Positions 1-8,021 of a stretch of DNA of 13,032 nt are shown in pieces. The DNA is from Zygnema cylindricum (lineage: Eukaryota; Streptophyta; Zygnematophyceae; Zygnematales; Zygnemataceae). Position 1 is the stretch's first letter, and each line of letters begins with the position of its first letter. The position numbers were made by a program, and so were the translations under genes. The stretch covers positions 12,767-25,798 of the forward strand of contig JBBHKE010002553.1 of NCBI GenBank assembly GCA_037447655.1. The letters run 5' to 3'. Below the pieces are notes generated by a model. The model worked only from the letters and a program-made list of their open reading frames with translations, had not been told where the DNA came from and did not search any database.

Positions 1-156
1 TCACTCACTGATTCAGATTTATAAATCCCCTCACAACATAACCTTTAGAAATAAAGTTATGGTAAGTACTAAATCAAAAAACTTAGAAAACATTATAAGT
101 TATTTAAGTCTACTCTCACAGCCCTATCTATTGAAATAAAGATTTCCAATACAACA
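1..156 (-). repeat. 3' LTR of element A (partial)
   Basis: In the sense direction the LTR starts with TGTTGTATTGG at 156, immediately after the polypurine tract, and runs leftwards off the window. Positions 61-156 match 5411-5507 with about 9 substitutions and one indel (about 90% identity). Positions 1-60 have no visible match to the corresponding part of the right-hand copy. The sense strand carries TTTATAAATC around 16-25, which could be a TATA-like element, but this is weak. Confidence 0.8.
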
Positions 157-163
157 CTCCCCT
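157..163 (-). promoter_or_regulatory. Polypurine tract of element A
   Basis: The sense strand reads AGGGGAG directly before the LTR start TGTTG and just downstream of the pol stop codon at 180-182. This position and composition are those of the plus-strand primer of LTR retrotransposons. Confidence 0.8.
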
Positions 164-179
164 AAATATTTAGACTTAG

Positions 180-640
180 TCACTCACTTAGTGCAATGGC
201 TTCTTTGCAAAACTGCAACTTAGGAGGAGGAAGGGCTTTAGTTAACATGTCAGCCACCATCTCCTCATCCGGTATGTAACACAATTTAATCACTTTTGCA
301 AGCACCTTTTCTCTGACAAAGTGTAGTCTAACATCCATGTGTTTGCTTTTAAAATGATGACTGGGGTTAGAGGCAATGGCAATAGCTGCATGGTTGTCAC
401 ACCATGTAGACTGACGACTTGTTTGCATATACCCAAGTTCTTGTAAATAGACTTAACCCCTAAGAGTTCCTTGAGGGCGGAAGCTGCTCCCATGTATTTT
501 GACTCCATTGTGGATTGGGTTGTAACGTTTTGTAGTTTGCTACTCCAGCAACAAGTTCCATCTCTTATCTTAAGAACAAAACTAGTTGTAGATTTCCGGA
601 TTGGCATATCTTTATAGCTAGCGTCGCTCTTCGCTTGTAT
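180..640 (-). pseudogene. RNase H domain of copia element A, frameshifted
   Basis: This is the C-terminal end of the copia pol polyprotein, which degrades the RNA strand during reverse transcription. In sense order: KSDASY with its Asp codon at 623-625, the CWSSKLQ motif, STMESKYMG with the Glu codon at 503-505, then after a frameshift CDNHAAIAIA with Asp at about 397, KSKHMDVRLHFVRE and VADMLTKALPPPK, ending at a TGA at 180-182. The frameshift lies at about 400-408: one frame gives the VVSLH stretch and the other gives CDN, which are adjacent in intact copies. STMESK replaces the usual STTEAE, so the second acidic residue is Lys. The four-domain copia identity is clear and the product is non-functional. 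Confidence 0.88.
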
Positions 641-1709
641 TTTCACTTCTCCTCCTCCGAGTGCAAGCTTAATATTTTGAGTTCCTGCAAGATATCTTAA
701 CACCCTTTTTGTTGCTTCCCAGTCTGCCTTTTTAGGATTATGCGGACTTTTACTCAAGACCCCCACAGCTGCTGCAATATCAGGTCTTATACAGTTTTTA
801 AAATATATAAGACTTCCAACTACTTGTCTATATAGCTTTGAAGCCATAAACTTGTCCTCCCCTGACTCTAGACTCTCACACACCATTATGCCTGAATCTG
901 AATCCATTTGTTTCAATTTCTGCCTAAATTCCATGGGAGTTATATATCCCTTTATATCTTTTATTTCAAATCTTTCCAATATGTTAGCTATTGCTTCTTT
1001 CTGAGTCAACATAATCAGCCTTTTCTTTTTGTCACTTTCTACCTTTATTCCTATATATACTTGGCCTCACCAAGGTCCTTCATCTCAAACCTAGACCTTA
1101 AAGCCGTTTTAATGCGGTTTATGTCATCCATTGACTTAATTATTAATAATAAGTCATCCATCTATACAGCTGTGTATAGTATCCCATCCTTCCCTTGTCA
1201 GACATATACCGATTCATCTATGCTAATTCTCTTAAATTCCAGCCCAGTCAAAAACTAATCTAACTTCAAATTCCACTAACGCATGGTTTGTTTTAGCCCA
1301 TACAAAGATTTCATCAATTTACACAATAGTTCTTCCTTTCCTTTTCAACATACATATCAGGTTGTTTCATATAAATGGTTTCTTCTAACTTTCCATGCAA
1401 GAAGGTCGTTTTAACATCTATTTGATGTATTTCCATATTCTCTATAGCCGCTAGATTTAGCAAAAATTTTACTGTAGGAAATCTAACAACTAGAAAGATG
1501 GTTTCTTCAATGTCAATACATTTTTTTTATTGAACCCTTTGGCCACTAATCTGGCCTTATACCTTTCAATGGTATTGTCCGGGTTCAACCTCACCTTGAA
1601 AACCCATTTGCTGCTAATGGCTTTTCTGCCCAGAGGAAGATCCACCCGCTCCCATGTTTGTGCCTCTATAATAGACTTTATTTCATCGTTTGCCGCCTCA
1701 ATCCACTAA
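641..1709 (-). pseudogene. Reverse transcriptase domain of copia element A, broken
   Basis: In sense order: WIEAANDEI after a TAG at 1706-1708, SSKWVFKVR, ERYKARLVAKGF, QIDVKTTFLHG (first catalytic Asp at 1416-1418), KSLYGLKQ, then a Y-x-D-D box at 1153-1164 whose Tyr codon is a TAG (1162-1164) and whose x is Met. SKLYRQVVGSLIY, RPDIAAAVGVLS and RVLRYLAGTQ follow, the usual copia connection region. The first Asp, the DD pair and the downstream open frame are not in one register, so frameshifts lie between 1706 and 1416, between 1416 and 1164, and at about 1049 in the YILGI-like motif. Family membership is secure from several collinear motifs; activity is excluded. Confidence 0.88.
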
Positions 1710-1715
1710 TTTCTC

Positions 1716-3049
1716 TCAGGTGATGAAAAGGCCTCCTGGAACGTTTGAGGCTCCTCTGTAGGTGCACAAAAAACAAAGTGAGAGCTTGCTTGCAAACGGC
1801 TGCTAGATCTTTTCCACCCCGGAAATTTTGAGGCTGAAATCATCGGCAGTCTCTGATTTTTCTGTTTTGTTTGAACTCTAACTTGAGTTGGTACTAAATG
1901 CGTAGTAGTTCCTTCCGGCTTAGTTCTAGCTTGTGGTGAAGTTTCCTTTGAATGCCCCAGAGGAACTGAAGGAAGAGATGTCCCACTTGCCGGTGGAAAG
2001 TAGACTCGCTGCGTATGGTGAAAAATGACATATTCATGTTTTTTTTTTGCCGGTTGATCTGGTACTTGAAAAAGTTCAACCGAATCATGTTCATCTTTAA
2101 TCGCGATATTCCTAGAGATAATCACTTTCTGTTCCTCAAATTCAAAAACTCTATATCCTTTCGCATTATCATCATACCCCATGAAAATCCCAGGTATGCC
2201 TTTAGCCTCCATTTGCCATCTATCCTGTGAAGTATCTAAAATAAAACACTTGCTTCCAAAGATCTTAAAGTGACTTACATCAGGTTTTTCTCCTAACCAA
2301 AGCTCATAAGGTGTAGTGCTAACAGATCTAGAAGCAATTCTATTTTTAATATAAACCGCACAGTTAAGTGCTTGAGCCCAGAATTTCAAATCTAGCCTTT
2401 TATCTGCAAGCATGGACCGAGCACTCTTTGTCACTATCCTATTTAATCTCTCAGAAACACCATTCTAGTTTGGTGTATATATAATTGTAAGATTGTGACT
2501 GATACCTTCCTGAATGAGAAATATTTCGAATTTTTTTGATGTGTATTCTCCCCGTTGTCCGATCTCAGCGCCAATATTGGAACTTCATGAAGCTTTTCTG
2601 CCCACGCTTTGAAGTGTTTGAAGTGATTAAACACTTCACTTTTATGTTGCATGAAGTAAACTTTGGTGTAGCTAGAGTAGTCATATGTAAATGTGACCAT
2701 ATAGTGGACGCCTCCAGCCAAAGCCACTTGTGAAGGACCGAGAACATCAAAATGTATTAGTTGCAGAAATTTTTCCGATTTGTGGTCTGTTTCCAGTGGA
2801 AATGGCAATATGTGGAACTAGCCAAGTGAATAGCCATCACATCATTGTATAGGATGAGAGGTGAGAGAAACTCCATAAACTTTTCCCGAATTCACCATTT
2901 TTCTTAGAGTATCATAATTCATGTGTCCTAATCTTTTATGCCACAACTCATTATCAGAATGGACACTGGATTAGAGAACATCATTTTCTTTATATTCAGC
3001 CATGTCCATTAGGTACATTTTGCTAGCATCTCTAGTTCTTGTTAGTGAT
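1716..3049 (-). pseudogene. Integrase of copia element A (GAG-pre-integrase, HHCC, DDE core, C-terminus), broken
   Basis: In sense order: MYLMDMAEY (GAG-pre-integrase), ELWHKRLGH with the two His ligands, then Cys (2839-2841), DG and Tyr (2830-2832), where the second zinc-binding Cys should be. Stops lie at 2842-2844 and 2818-2820. The catalytic core follows: HFDVLGP (Asp at 2746-2748), TYDYSSYTKVYFM, LRSDNGE (Asp at 2557-2559), and SERLNR (Glu at 2450-2452). The D-to-E distance is 104 nt, one short of 35 codons, so a single-base deletion explains the frame change; a TAG also replaces the Gln expected before NGV. The C-terminal part (2434 to about 1710) is open for 242 codons and has FWAQALNCAVYIKNR, PYELWLGEKP and FGSKCF motifs typical of copia. 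Confidence 0.88.
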
Positions 3050-3480
3050 ATTTTTCCTTCCTTGCTAACAACTTGTCTACCTGCTTTCAGAATGACTTCA
3101 AAGACTTTGCTTTCCACTAATGAGGTAGAGAAAAGAATTATTTAAAGTTTGGAACATACAAAACATTGTGAAGAGTTCTTTCTACCGACTTTCCCCCCAC
3201 ATCTACCATTAAAGATACATCACCCTAAGATGAGGTTTGAACACTCATCCCACAAGCATAATATATACTCCTTGGAGTCGTTTGCTGCAGATTTGTAAAA
3301 GTCGCATTGTTCCAACACATGTGGGCCGATGCTCCCGTGTCAATGATCTATCCTGCATCTTTGGGACCCTCCATCGCTGCCGCAATAGCAAATAACTTCG
3401 CTTCCTCTTGCTCATTGAAGCTCGGAGACTCATCTGCATCAGTTGCAAAATTTGAAAAGAGATCTTTTCCATTAGTAAGA
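3050..3480 (-). pseudogene. Aspartic protease of copia element A, broken but with D-T-G-A kept
   Basis: The sense strand encodes IIDTGASAHMCWN, with the DTGA codons at 3330-3341, the active-site motif of retrotransposon aspartic proteases that cleave the Gag-Pol precursor. A TAG sits two codons upstream, where Trp is common. Further stops occur near SVQTSS and after VLYVPNFK. HNVLYVPNF is the conserved segment between protease and integrase. Unlike element B, the catalytic triplet is unmutated here. Confidence 0.8.
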
Positions 3481-3559
3481 TTTCCAGAAAAGCCTCTGTG
3501 ATATTGGCTTTGCTGCCAACTCGGCCTGTATTAACTTGTCTTATTAGCCTTTTTCAGCT

Positions 3560-4357
3560 TAGGAAAATACCTGTATCCAAGACCCTTCTCAGAACAATAG
3601 AAAAACGCAGCAGATCATTGTCTATTTGCCCTCTGATTAAACTGATTAAACTGATTCTGATTCTGGTTAAACTAATTCCTATTTCGATTAAACTGTGATC
3701 TTTTGTCAAAGTCTGTTGTAAAAGCTTCAACCTTTCCTCCTCCTTCAAGGAGTTTAGTATTAGACTCTTCCTCAAATATAAGTTTGTATGCTAATTGAAA
3801 AGACCAGCTAGCTTTATCATGACTCTTCAACAGAGAAGACACACCTTTCATGCTACTAGGAAGTCCTCTAATAAGCAAAGCAACCTGTTGAAACTCAAGA
3901 AATGACCCTCCAGCCGAAGAGAGTGCATCAATAAGTCACGAAAGTTATCACAATACTCGACCATAGTTCCCCACGAGTATTTTTACCCCCAAATTTTTCC
4001 AGCCACCAAGAGCTCCTCTTAGAATTTCCCTTTCTCAAAAGCAGATTTCAGTGATGTCCAAATATCCTTCGCCTTCTTCATTTTCGGACAAGACATGACC
4101 AGATTTTCTGAAATACAAAGAATTAGATTGTTCCTTGCCATTGAATTATTTTTCTCCCAACTTGGATCTGTTTCATCATAAGAGCCATCCAAGACCCCCG
4201 ATAAGTCAACATTTTCAAACAAAGATTCAACCATCGCCGCCCAATACACATACTTTTGGCCATTGAAGATAGGAATTCTTGACGAAAGGCCCATAACCTG
4301 TTGTTCTACAACCACATTTGCAGGAGGAGGACCAACAGTAGTAGTGGAAGTAGACAT
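3560..4357 (-). pseudogene. gag of copia element A with degenerate zinc knuckle
   Basis: The first ATG is at 4355-4357 (MSTSTTTVGPPP). IPIFNGQKYVYWAAMVESLF, GVLDGSYDE, DIWTSLKSAFE follow, typical of the copia Gag family that binds the RNA and builds the virus-like particle. The frame stops at 4019-4021, and the text resumes in other frames with VALLIRGLPSSM, AYKLIFEEE and KVEAFTTDFDKRS. An Asn/Gln-rich FNQ repeat (about 3635-3700) precedes FFYCSEKG (around 3590-3605), where the C-x2-C-x4-H-x4-C knuckle should be; only one Cys of the four ligands remains. Confidence 0.8.
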
Positions 4358-4907
4358 GGAAAACAGCAATAGCTATCAAGCACCTACTCAACAGCCAACT
4401 TTTAGCTTACACAAAATATGACTCACAAGGCCAATATGTCTTAAAATTCCCCCAATGATACATAACAAAGTAAACTGACAACTCCCAAAATTCCAGCCTA
4501 AATGACCCAGTAAGTTATAAGATATGACTTATGGAAGTTTCCCAAAAACTGCCCTTGAAATGTCATAATCCAAAAACTGGATGATACAAAATTGTCTCAG
4601 TCCTAAACTATATACTTCCAGTGAGTATCTACTGGTCACACTAATACGGGTGAATGTACAATAGTACTATCATGACTAACGACAAAGTATCCAGTAAGTA
4701 CTTTACTGTACGGTGAGTACCTCCAAAACCCTAATTACTATATGTCGTTAAATGAACAATGTAACACTATTATTTAGTTCACATTAAACTTAACTTATCG
4801 TTTTTCCAAATATTCACACATATTGTGAGTACAATTTATGTTGCCGATGCTTAGTCAGCATCAGCCGCAAAAGTCCAGATGAATGTTGATTCGATGGTAC
4901 GAACGTC

Positions 4908-4930
4908 CTGAGTGCGTACGGCGCACTCAG
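4908..4930. repeat. Perfect 9-bp inverted repeat
   Basis: CTGAGTGCG (4908-4916), spacer TACGG, CGCACTCAG (4922-4930). The arms are perfectly complementary, could fold as a hairpin in DNA or RNA, and lie at the start of the CpG-rich block of the presumed 5' LTR. Confidence 0.75.
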
Positions 4931-5367
4931 TCATTGTGGTCCCGCTTTAATCGCGTCCGTCGACTCTGTCTCGTTTCAACGATCTCCCTTTGATTCCGTA
5001 CAGTACACTCCCAAATGTCCGGCTCGGTCTCCGCCCGTCAGATTCACCGAAACCGCCCGTATGATTTTTGACACGTGTATGTGGATGTCGGCGCAACTCC
5101 GGAATACCTGCATTAACTTCTTGTCGATAGGTGTATCTCAGTGTTTTCTCACTCGTGGTCCCTGGTGAATCGCCTCCGTATACACGAATTCAATCAATGA
5201 TCATAGCGTCGAACCGTACCATATATTTCTGAAATAACCGGTTCAGATTCTGTTCGTCCGATTCGGTGAATCCAATCGTCTCTTGCATGACGCGTGTAAT
5301 TGACTGCCAGCGCCACTCCATAAAATTTGCATACGTCTCTCTAGCCGACGCGCGTCCTTTTAAAACG
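4931..5367. repeat. Diverged tandem duplication, about 219-bp unit
   Basis: Two landmarks recur at the same offset of 219 bp: GTGGTCCC at 4936 and GTGGTCCC at 5155, and GACACGTGTA at 5070 and GACGCGTGTA at 5289. Between them TCGCGTCCGT/TCGCCTCCGT and GATC...CCGTAC blocks line up in the same order with a one-base shift. The copies are old (many mismatches elsewhere). Duplicated promoter blocks are common in LTR U3 regions, which would be the simplest role. Confidence 0.55.
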
Positions 5368-5410
5368 ACAATACACTCTATTGTACTTTTGCTACTGTAA
5401 TACTAATTAA

Positions 5411-5507
5411 GGTAAGTTCTACATCAAACAACTTAGAAAACATTCTAAGTTATTTAAGTCTCCTCTCACAGCCCTATCTACTGAAATGAAGATGTCTAAT
5501 TACAACA
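5411..5507 (-). repeat. Outer end of 5' LTR of element A
   Basis: This segment is about 90% identical to 61-156, the start of the 3' LTR. In the sense direction it starts TGTTGTAATTAGAC at 5507. It contains a perfect palindrome, AACTTAGAA-AACA-TTCTAAGTT (5430-5451), one arm of which has a mismatch in the left copy. The flanking bases to the right, ATAAT (5508-5512), would be the target-site duplication if the left junction carries the same five bases. Confidence 0.8.
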
Positions 5508-5524
5508 ATAATTAGATCAGATAG

Positions 5525-5960
5525 TTTGACATATAATTGGACAAATAATTTGACAGTTAATTAGACAAATAGTTAGACAAATAATTAGACAGTTAATAAG
5601 ATTATATAGTTTCTTAGATTAGATGGATAATTAGATTAGATGGATTATTAGATCAGATAGATAATTAGATGCGATAGATTATCAGGATAGATAATTAGAT
5701 TAGATAGTGAATTAGATTAGATGGATGAGTAGATTACATGGATAATTAGATAGATAATTAGATATATAAGTAGATAGATACCTAGATAATTTCATAGATA
5801 GATAATTCGATAGACACATAGATAGACAGATAGTTAGATAGATATATAGACATAATTAGACATATAATTAGAAAGATAATTACATGTAATGTAATTAAAC
5901 ACACTGATAATTAGATAGATAATTAGATTAGATAATTTGACTGGTAATTAGATTAGATAA
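5525..5960. repeat. Higher-order repeat copy 1 within the array
   Basis: The copy begins with TTTGACATATAATTGGACAA and includes the rarer landmarks ATGGATGAGT (5721), GATTACATGG, ATATATAAGTAGATAGATA and GACACATAGATAGACAG in order. The same ordered landmarks reappear 428-436 bp downstream, too many to be chance similarity between simple repeats. Confidence 0.8.
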
Positions 5961-6398
5961 CTTGACATATAATTGGACAAAAAAATTGACAGCTAATTAG
6001 ACAGATAATTAGACAGATAATTAGATTAGATAGATAATTAGATTAGATAGATAATTAGATCAGATAGATAATTAGATCAGATTGTTTATTAGAAATGATT
6101 GATTATCAGATTAGATAGATAATTTGATTAGATAGTGAATTAGATTAGATGGATGAGTGGATTACATGGATAATTAGATAGATAATTAGATATATAAGTA
6201 GATAGATAACTAGATAATTATATAGATAGTTAATTAGGTAGACACATGGATAGACAGATAGTTAGATAGATATATAGACTGATAATTAGACAAATATATT
6301 GACATAATTAGACAGATAATTAGACAGGTAATTAGAAAAACTAATGACAGATAATTAAACAGATAAATAGGCTGATAATTAGACATATAATTAGATTA
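5961..6398. repeat. Higher-order repeat copy 2 within the array
   Basis: The copy starts CTTGACATATAATTGGACAA at 5961, 436 bp after its counterpart at 5525. ATGGATGAGT at 6149 lies 428 bp after 5721, and TATAGATAGTTAATTAGGT at 6221 corresponds to the block at 5793. A shorter third copy (about 6399-6640) starts again with GATAATTTGA, lacks about 170 bp internally, and carries the CATAGATAGATAA...GACACC block at 6481. Confidence 0.75.
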
Positions 6399-6655
6399 GA
6401 TAATTTGAGTGAATAATTAGACAGATAATTAGATTAGATTGTTAATTGGACAGATTATTAGATAGATAATTAGATAATTACATAGATAGATAAGTATATA
6501 GACACCTAGATTGACAAATAGATAGAAAGATAGAAAGACAGATAATTAGACAGGTAATTAGACAGATAATTAGAAAGATAATTAGATTAGATAGATAATT
6601 TTAGATATATACTTAGACTAGAGATAATTAGATTAGATACATAATAAGATGGAAA

Positions 6656-7788
6656 AATGAGAGTATAAGAGATTTTAAATCCTCAAAACCACCGCAACAA
6701 TAGTAATACTTGAGAGGTGGGTGGATGAGGTAAGGGGGGAGAAGAGTTTTAGGAAAACTTACTACATCCATTGCTTTCCGAAAACTGTTACGGAAACTTC
6801 TTAGTAGTTTTGGGGATGATCTTTTGGTATCCATTCGCCCGCTCCTCAGTGATATTCTAGATGATTAGCCGCAAATGATCCCTTTTGGTTGTATCATGTT
6901 GTATTTTCCGGCTGGACTGCGGCGGGTCAAAGTTTAGGGTGACTCCCCAAATCTCCGCCCGTGGTGTGGTCTTCTCCACTCGAAGCTTCTTCCACGAGAG
7001 GCTCCACACGTGGTTATTCGGTTTCACCACTCGCCATTTCGGATCCCACATTGTTCATCTTTTCGATCACCTCTTCAACAACGGTGCAAGGATATGAGAT
7101 ATGGCGTTTGATCTTATGCTTGAGTTGAGTTCTGCTGTTGTGTTCAATTGTTGGGTTGTTTGAGATAAATTTTAATATTTGGTTGTAAATTTGAAATCCC
7201 ACCTTTTTAAAAACTCATAAACGAAACTGGAATTTGGAAAAATTGCCGCCCATAAATTCTACGAAAGAGCTGTGAAAAACGATGGAGCTTATTGAATGTA
7301 CGGATTTTTCTTACAAAAGAAACCAACAGGACAGACGGTATGTGTATTATCGTTGTTTTGCAGGCATGACGTTTGTATGGTTAACGAATTGACCACGTGT
7401 AATTGTTATCGTCCAATAATATGTCGCGTAACGTCGATTCGTTAGGATATCTTCAAATTGCGACCTAATTAGAGTTAAATTTCATTGTATTACGTGTTCA
7501 TTTTCGAACTTCCTCACTTGAAAGCAACTTTATTAGAGTTAAGACACCTTATAAAGGTAAAATGACTCTAATAAAACCAACAAAGTGTTACGTTATTAGA
7601 GTTCAAAAGTACCTTTTTCGTACGAAAATCAAACAACGAAACGAAAAGCGTCGTTTACATTCGAACTACAAGCGTAATTCAACCGTTCATGGATGTTGAT
7701 TTTCAATTATGTAACTGCGCATAATTTGCATGTAACCTTCGACGGTGGTCCCGACGTAACTAACATTCACCGCGACAATAGTACTAAC
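6656..7788. other. Unassigned flank between the array and element B
   Basis: No gene could be supported in these 1.1 kb. The block 6690-7110 is richer in GC and contains short minus-strand open stretches (for example 6628-6834 and 7014-7202) without recognisable motifs; they may be remnants of a host exon or an unrelated transposon. CACGTG (G-box) occurs at 7007-7012 and 7394-7399. From 7203 to 7788 the sequence is AT-rich with a TTAGAGTT repeat cluster at 7469-7603. It ends at the junction with element B's 3' LTR, where GTTAG (sense) would be the target-site duplication. Confidence 0.5.
7529..7575. repeat. 11-bp inverted repeat with TTAGAGTT cluster
   Basis: TTTATTAGAGT (7529-7539) and its exact complement ACTCTAATAAA (7565-7575) are separated by 25 bases. 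Direct copies of TTAGAGTT also occur at 7469-7476, 7533-7540 and 7596-7603. The cluster lies in otherwise featureless flank. Confidence 0.7.
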
Positions 7789-7931
7789 TAATAAATTAGT
7801 GGCCATAACAAAGGAATAAATTAAAACAAAGGAACAGGAAAAAGTACAAAGTACATAAAGAGAGCAAGGACAACTGAGGCTGTCGTGAACTTAGGTTCAA
7901 TAGTAAAAAATGATTGATTAAACATAGTGAG

Positions 7932-7962
7932 ACGCTTGAGTTTTATAGATGAACTCAAGCGT
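7932..7962 (-). promoter_or_regulatory. TATA box inside an 11-bp palindrome (3' LTR)
   Basis: ACGCTTGAGTT (7932-7942) and AACTCAAGCGT (7952-7962) are perfect inverted arms around a 9-base loop. The sense strand reads CTATAAAA across the loop and arm (7941-7948), the best TATA box in the LTR, about 140 bases upstream of the gag ATG position. The 60 bp around it are identical in both LTRs. Confidence 0.7.
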
Positions 7963-7991
7963 GTAGGGCGAACTAATCTAAGTCAAGGTAT

Positions 7992-8021
7992 AACTAATTT
8001 AGGTATAACTAATCTAGGTAC
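7992..8021 (-). repeat. Tandem 15-bp units in U3 of element B
   Basis: AACTAATTTAGGTAT (7992-8006) is followed directly by AACTAATCTAGGTAC (8007-8021). Related units start at 7971 (AACTAATCTAAGTCAAGGTAT, interrupted) and 8041 (GATTAATCTAGGTAT). In the sense direction they lie upstream of the TATA box, where LTR enhancers usually are. The 5' LTR has the same series at 12881-12965. Confidence 0.7.

Larger units (their letters stand above)
4370..5410 (-). other. 5' leader and presumed 5' LTR body of element A, no gene
   Basis: No coding region was recognised here. By position the interval should hold the 5' untranslated leader, primer-binding site and most of the 5' LTR. The sequence changes character at about 4840: 4370-4840 is AT-rich with repeated CAGTGAGTA/CAGTAAGTA-like words around 4620-4710, while 4840-5380 is CpG-rich. 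Neither the common plant primer site (TGGTATCAGAGC) nor the half-tRNA site seen in element B is visible. Apart from the terminal 97 bp (5411-5507), nothing here matches the left LTR fragment. Confidence 0.55.
1..5507 (-). mobile_element. Ty1/copia LTR retrotransposon A, degenerate, left end cut by window
   Basis: Read on the minus strand, the segment shows the copia order gag, protease, integrase, reverse transcriptase, RNase H, polypurine tract, 3' LTR. Integrase preceding reverse transcriptase separates Ty1/copia from Ty3 elements. The outer boundary at 5507 begins TGTTGTAATT in the sense direction, and the same sequence (TGTTGTATTGG) begins at 156 directly after a polypurine tract, as LTR starts do. 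Every coding domain carries stops or frameshifts, so the element is dead. The remainder of its 3' LTR lies left of the window. No primer-binding site for initiator tRNA-Met was found between the gag start and 5507. Family assignment is firm; the exact copia lineage is not. Confidence 0.92.
5508..6655. repeat. AT-rich GATA/ATAATTAGA tandem array
   Basis: About 1.15 kb consist almost entirely of degenerate GATA, ATAATTAGA, AGATTAGAT and TTAGACAGAT words on the plus strand. No open frame of interest exists. Superimposed on the short words is a longer period (see the higher-order copies). The array begins at the base following element A's terminus and fades at about 6655 into ordinary sequence. 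Such arrays arise by slippage and unequal exchange; no function is implied by sequence. Confidence 0.93.

Noticed and set aside
4454-4580. Two GTATCA words in the sense strand as candidate primer-binding sites for element A.
   Set aside because: Only six bases agree with TGGTATCAGAGC, and neither is preceded by an LTR-like CA end shared with the left LTR.
5508-6655. Regularly spaced repeats that might suggest a CRISPR array or a Polycomb/origin-type element.
   Set aside because: There are no constant repeats with unique spacers, only degenerate GATA/ATAATTAGA words, in a eukaryotic transposon context.
6628-7202. Three small minus-strand open frames as possible host genes.
   Set aside because: They are 62-68 codons long, without family motifs, and do not form a convincing exon chain. 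Kept only as an unassigned region.
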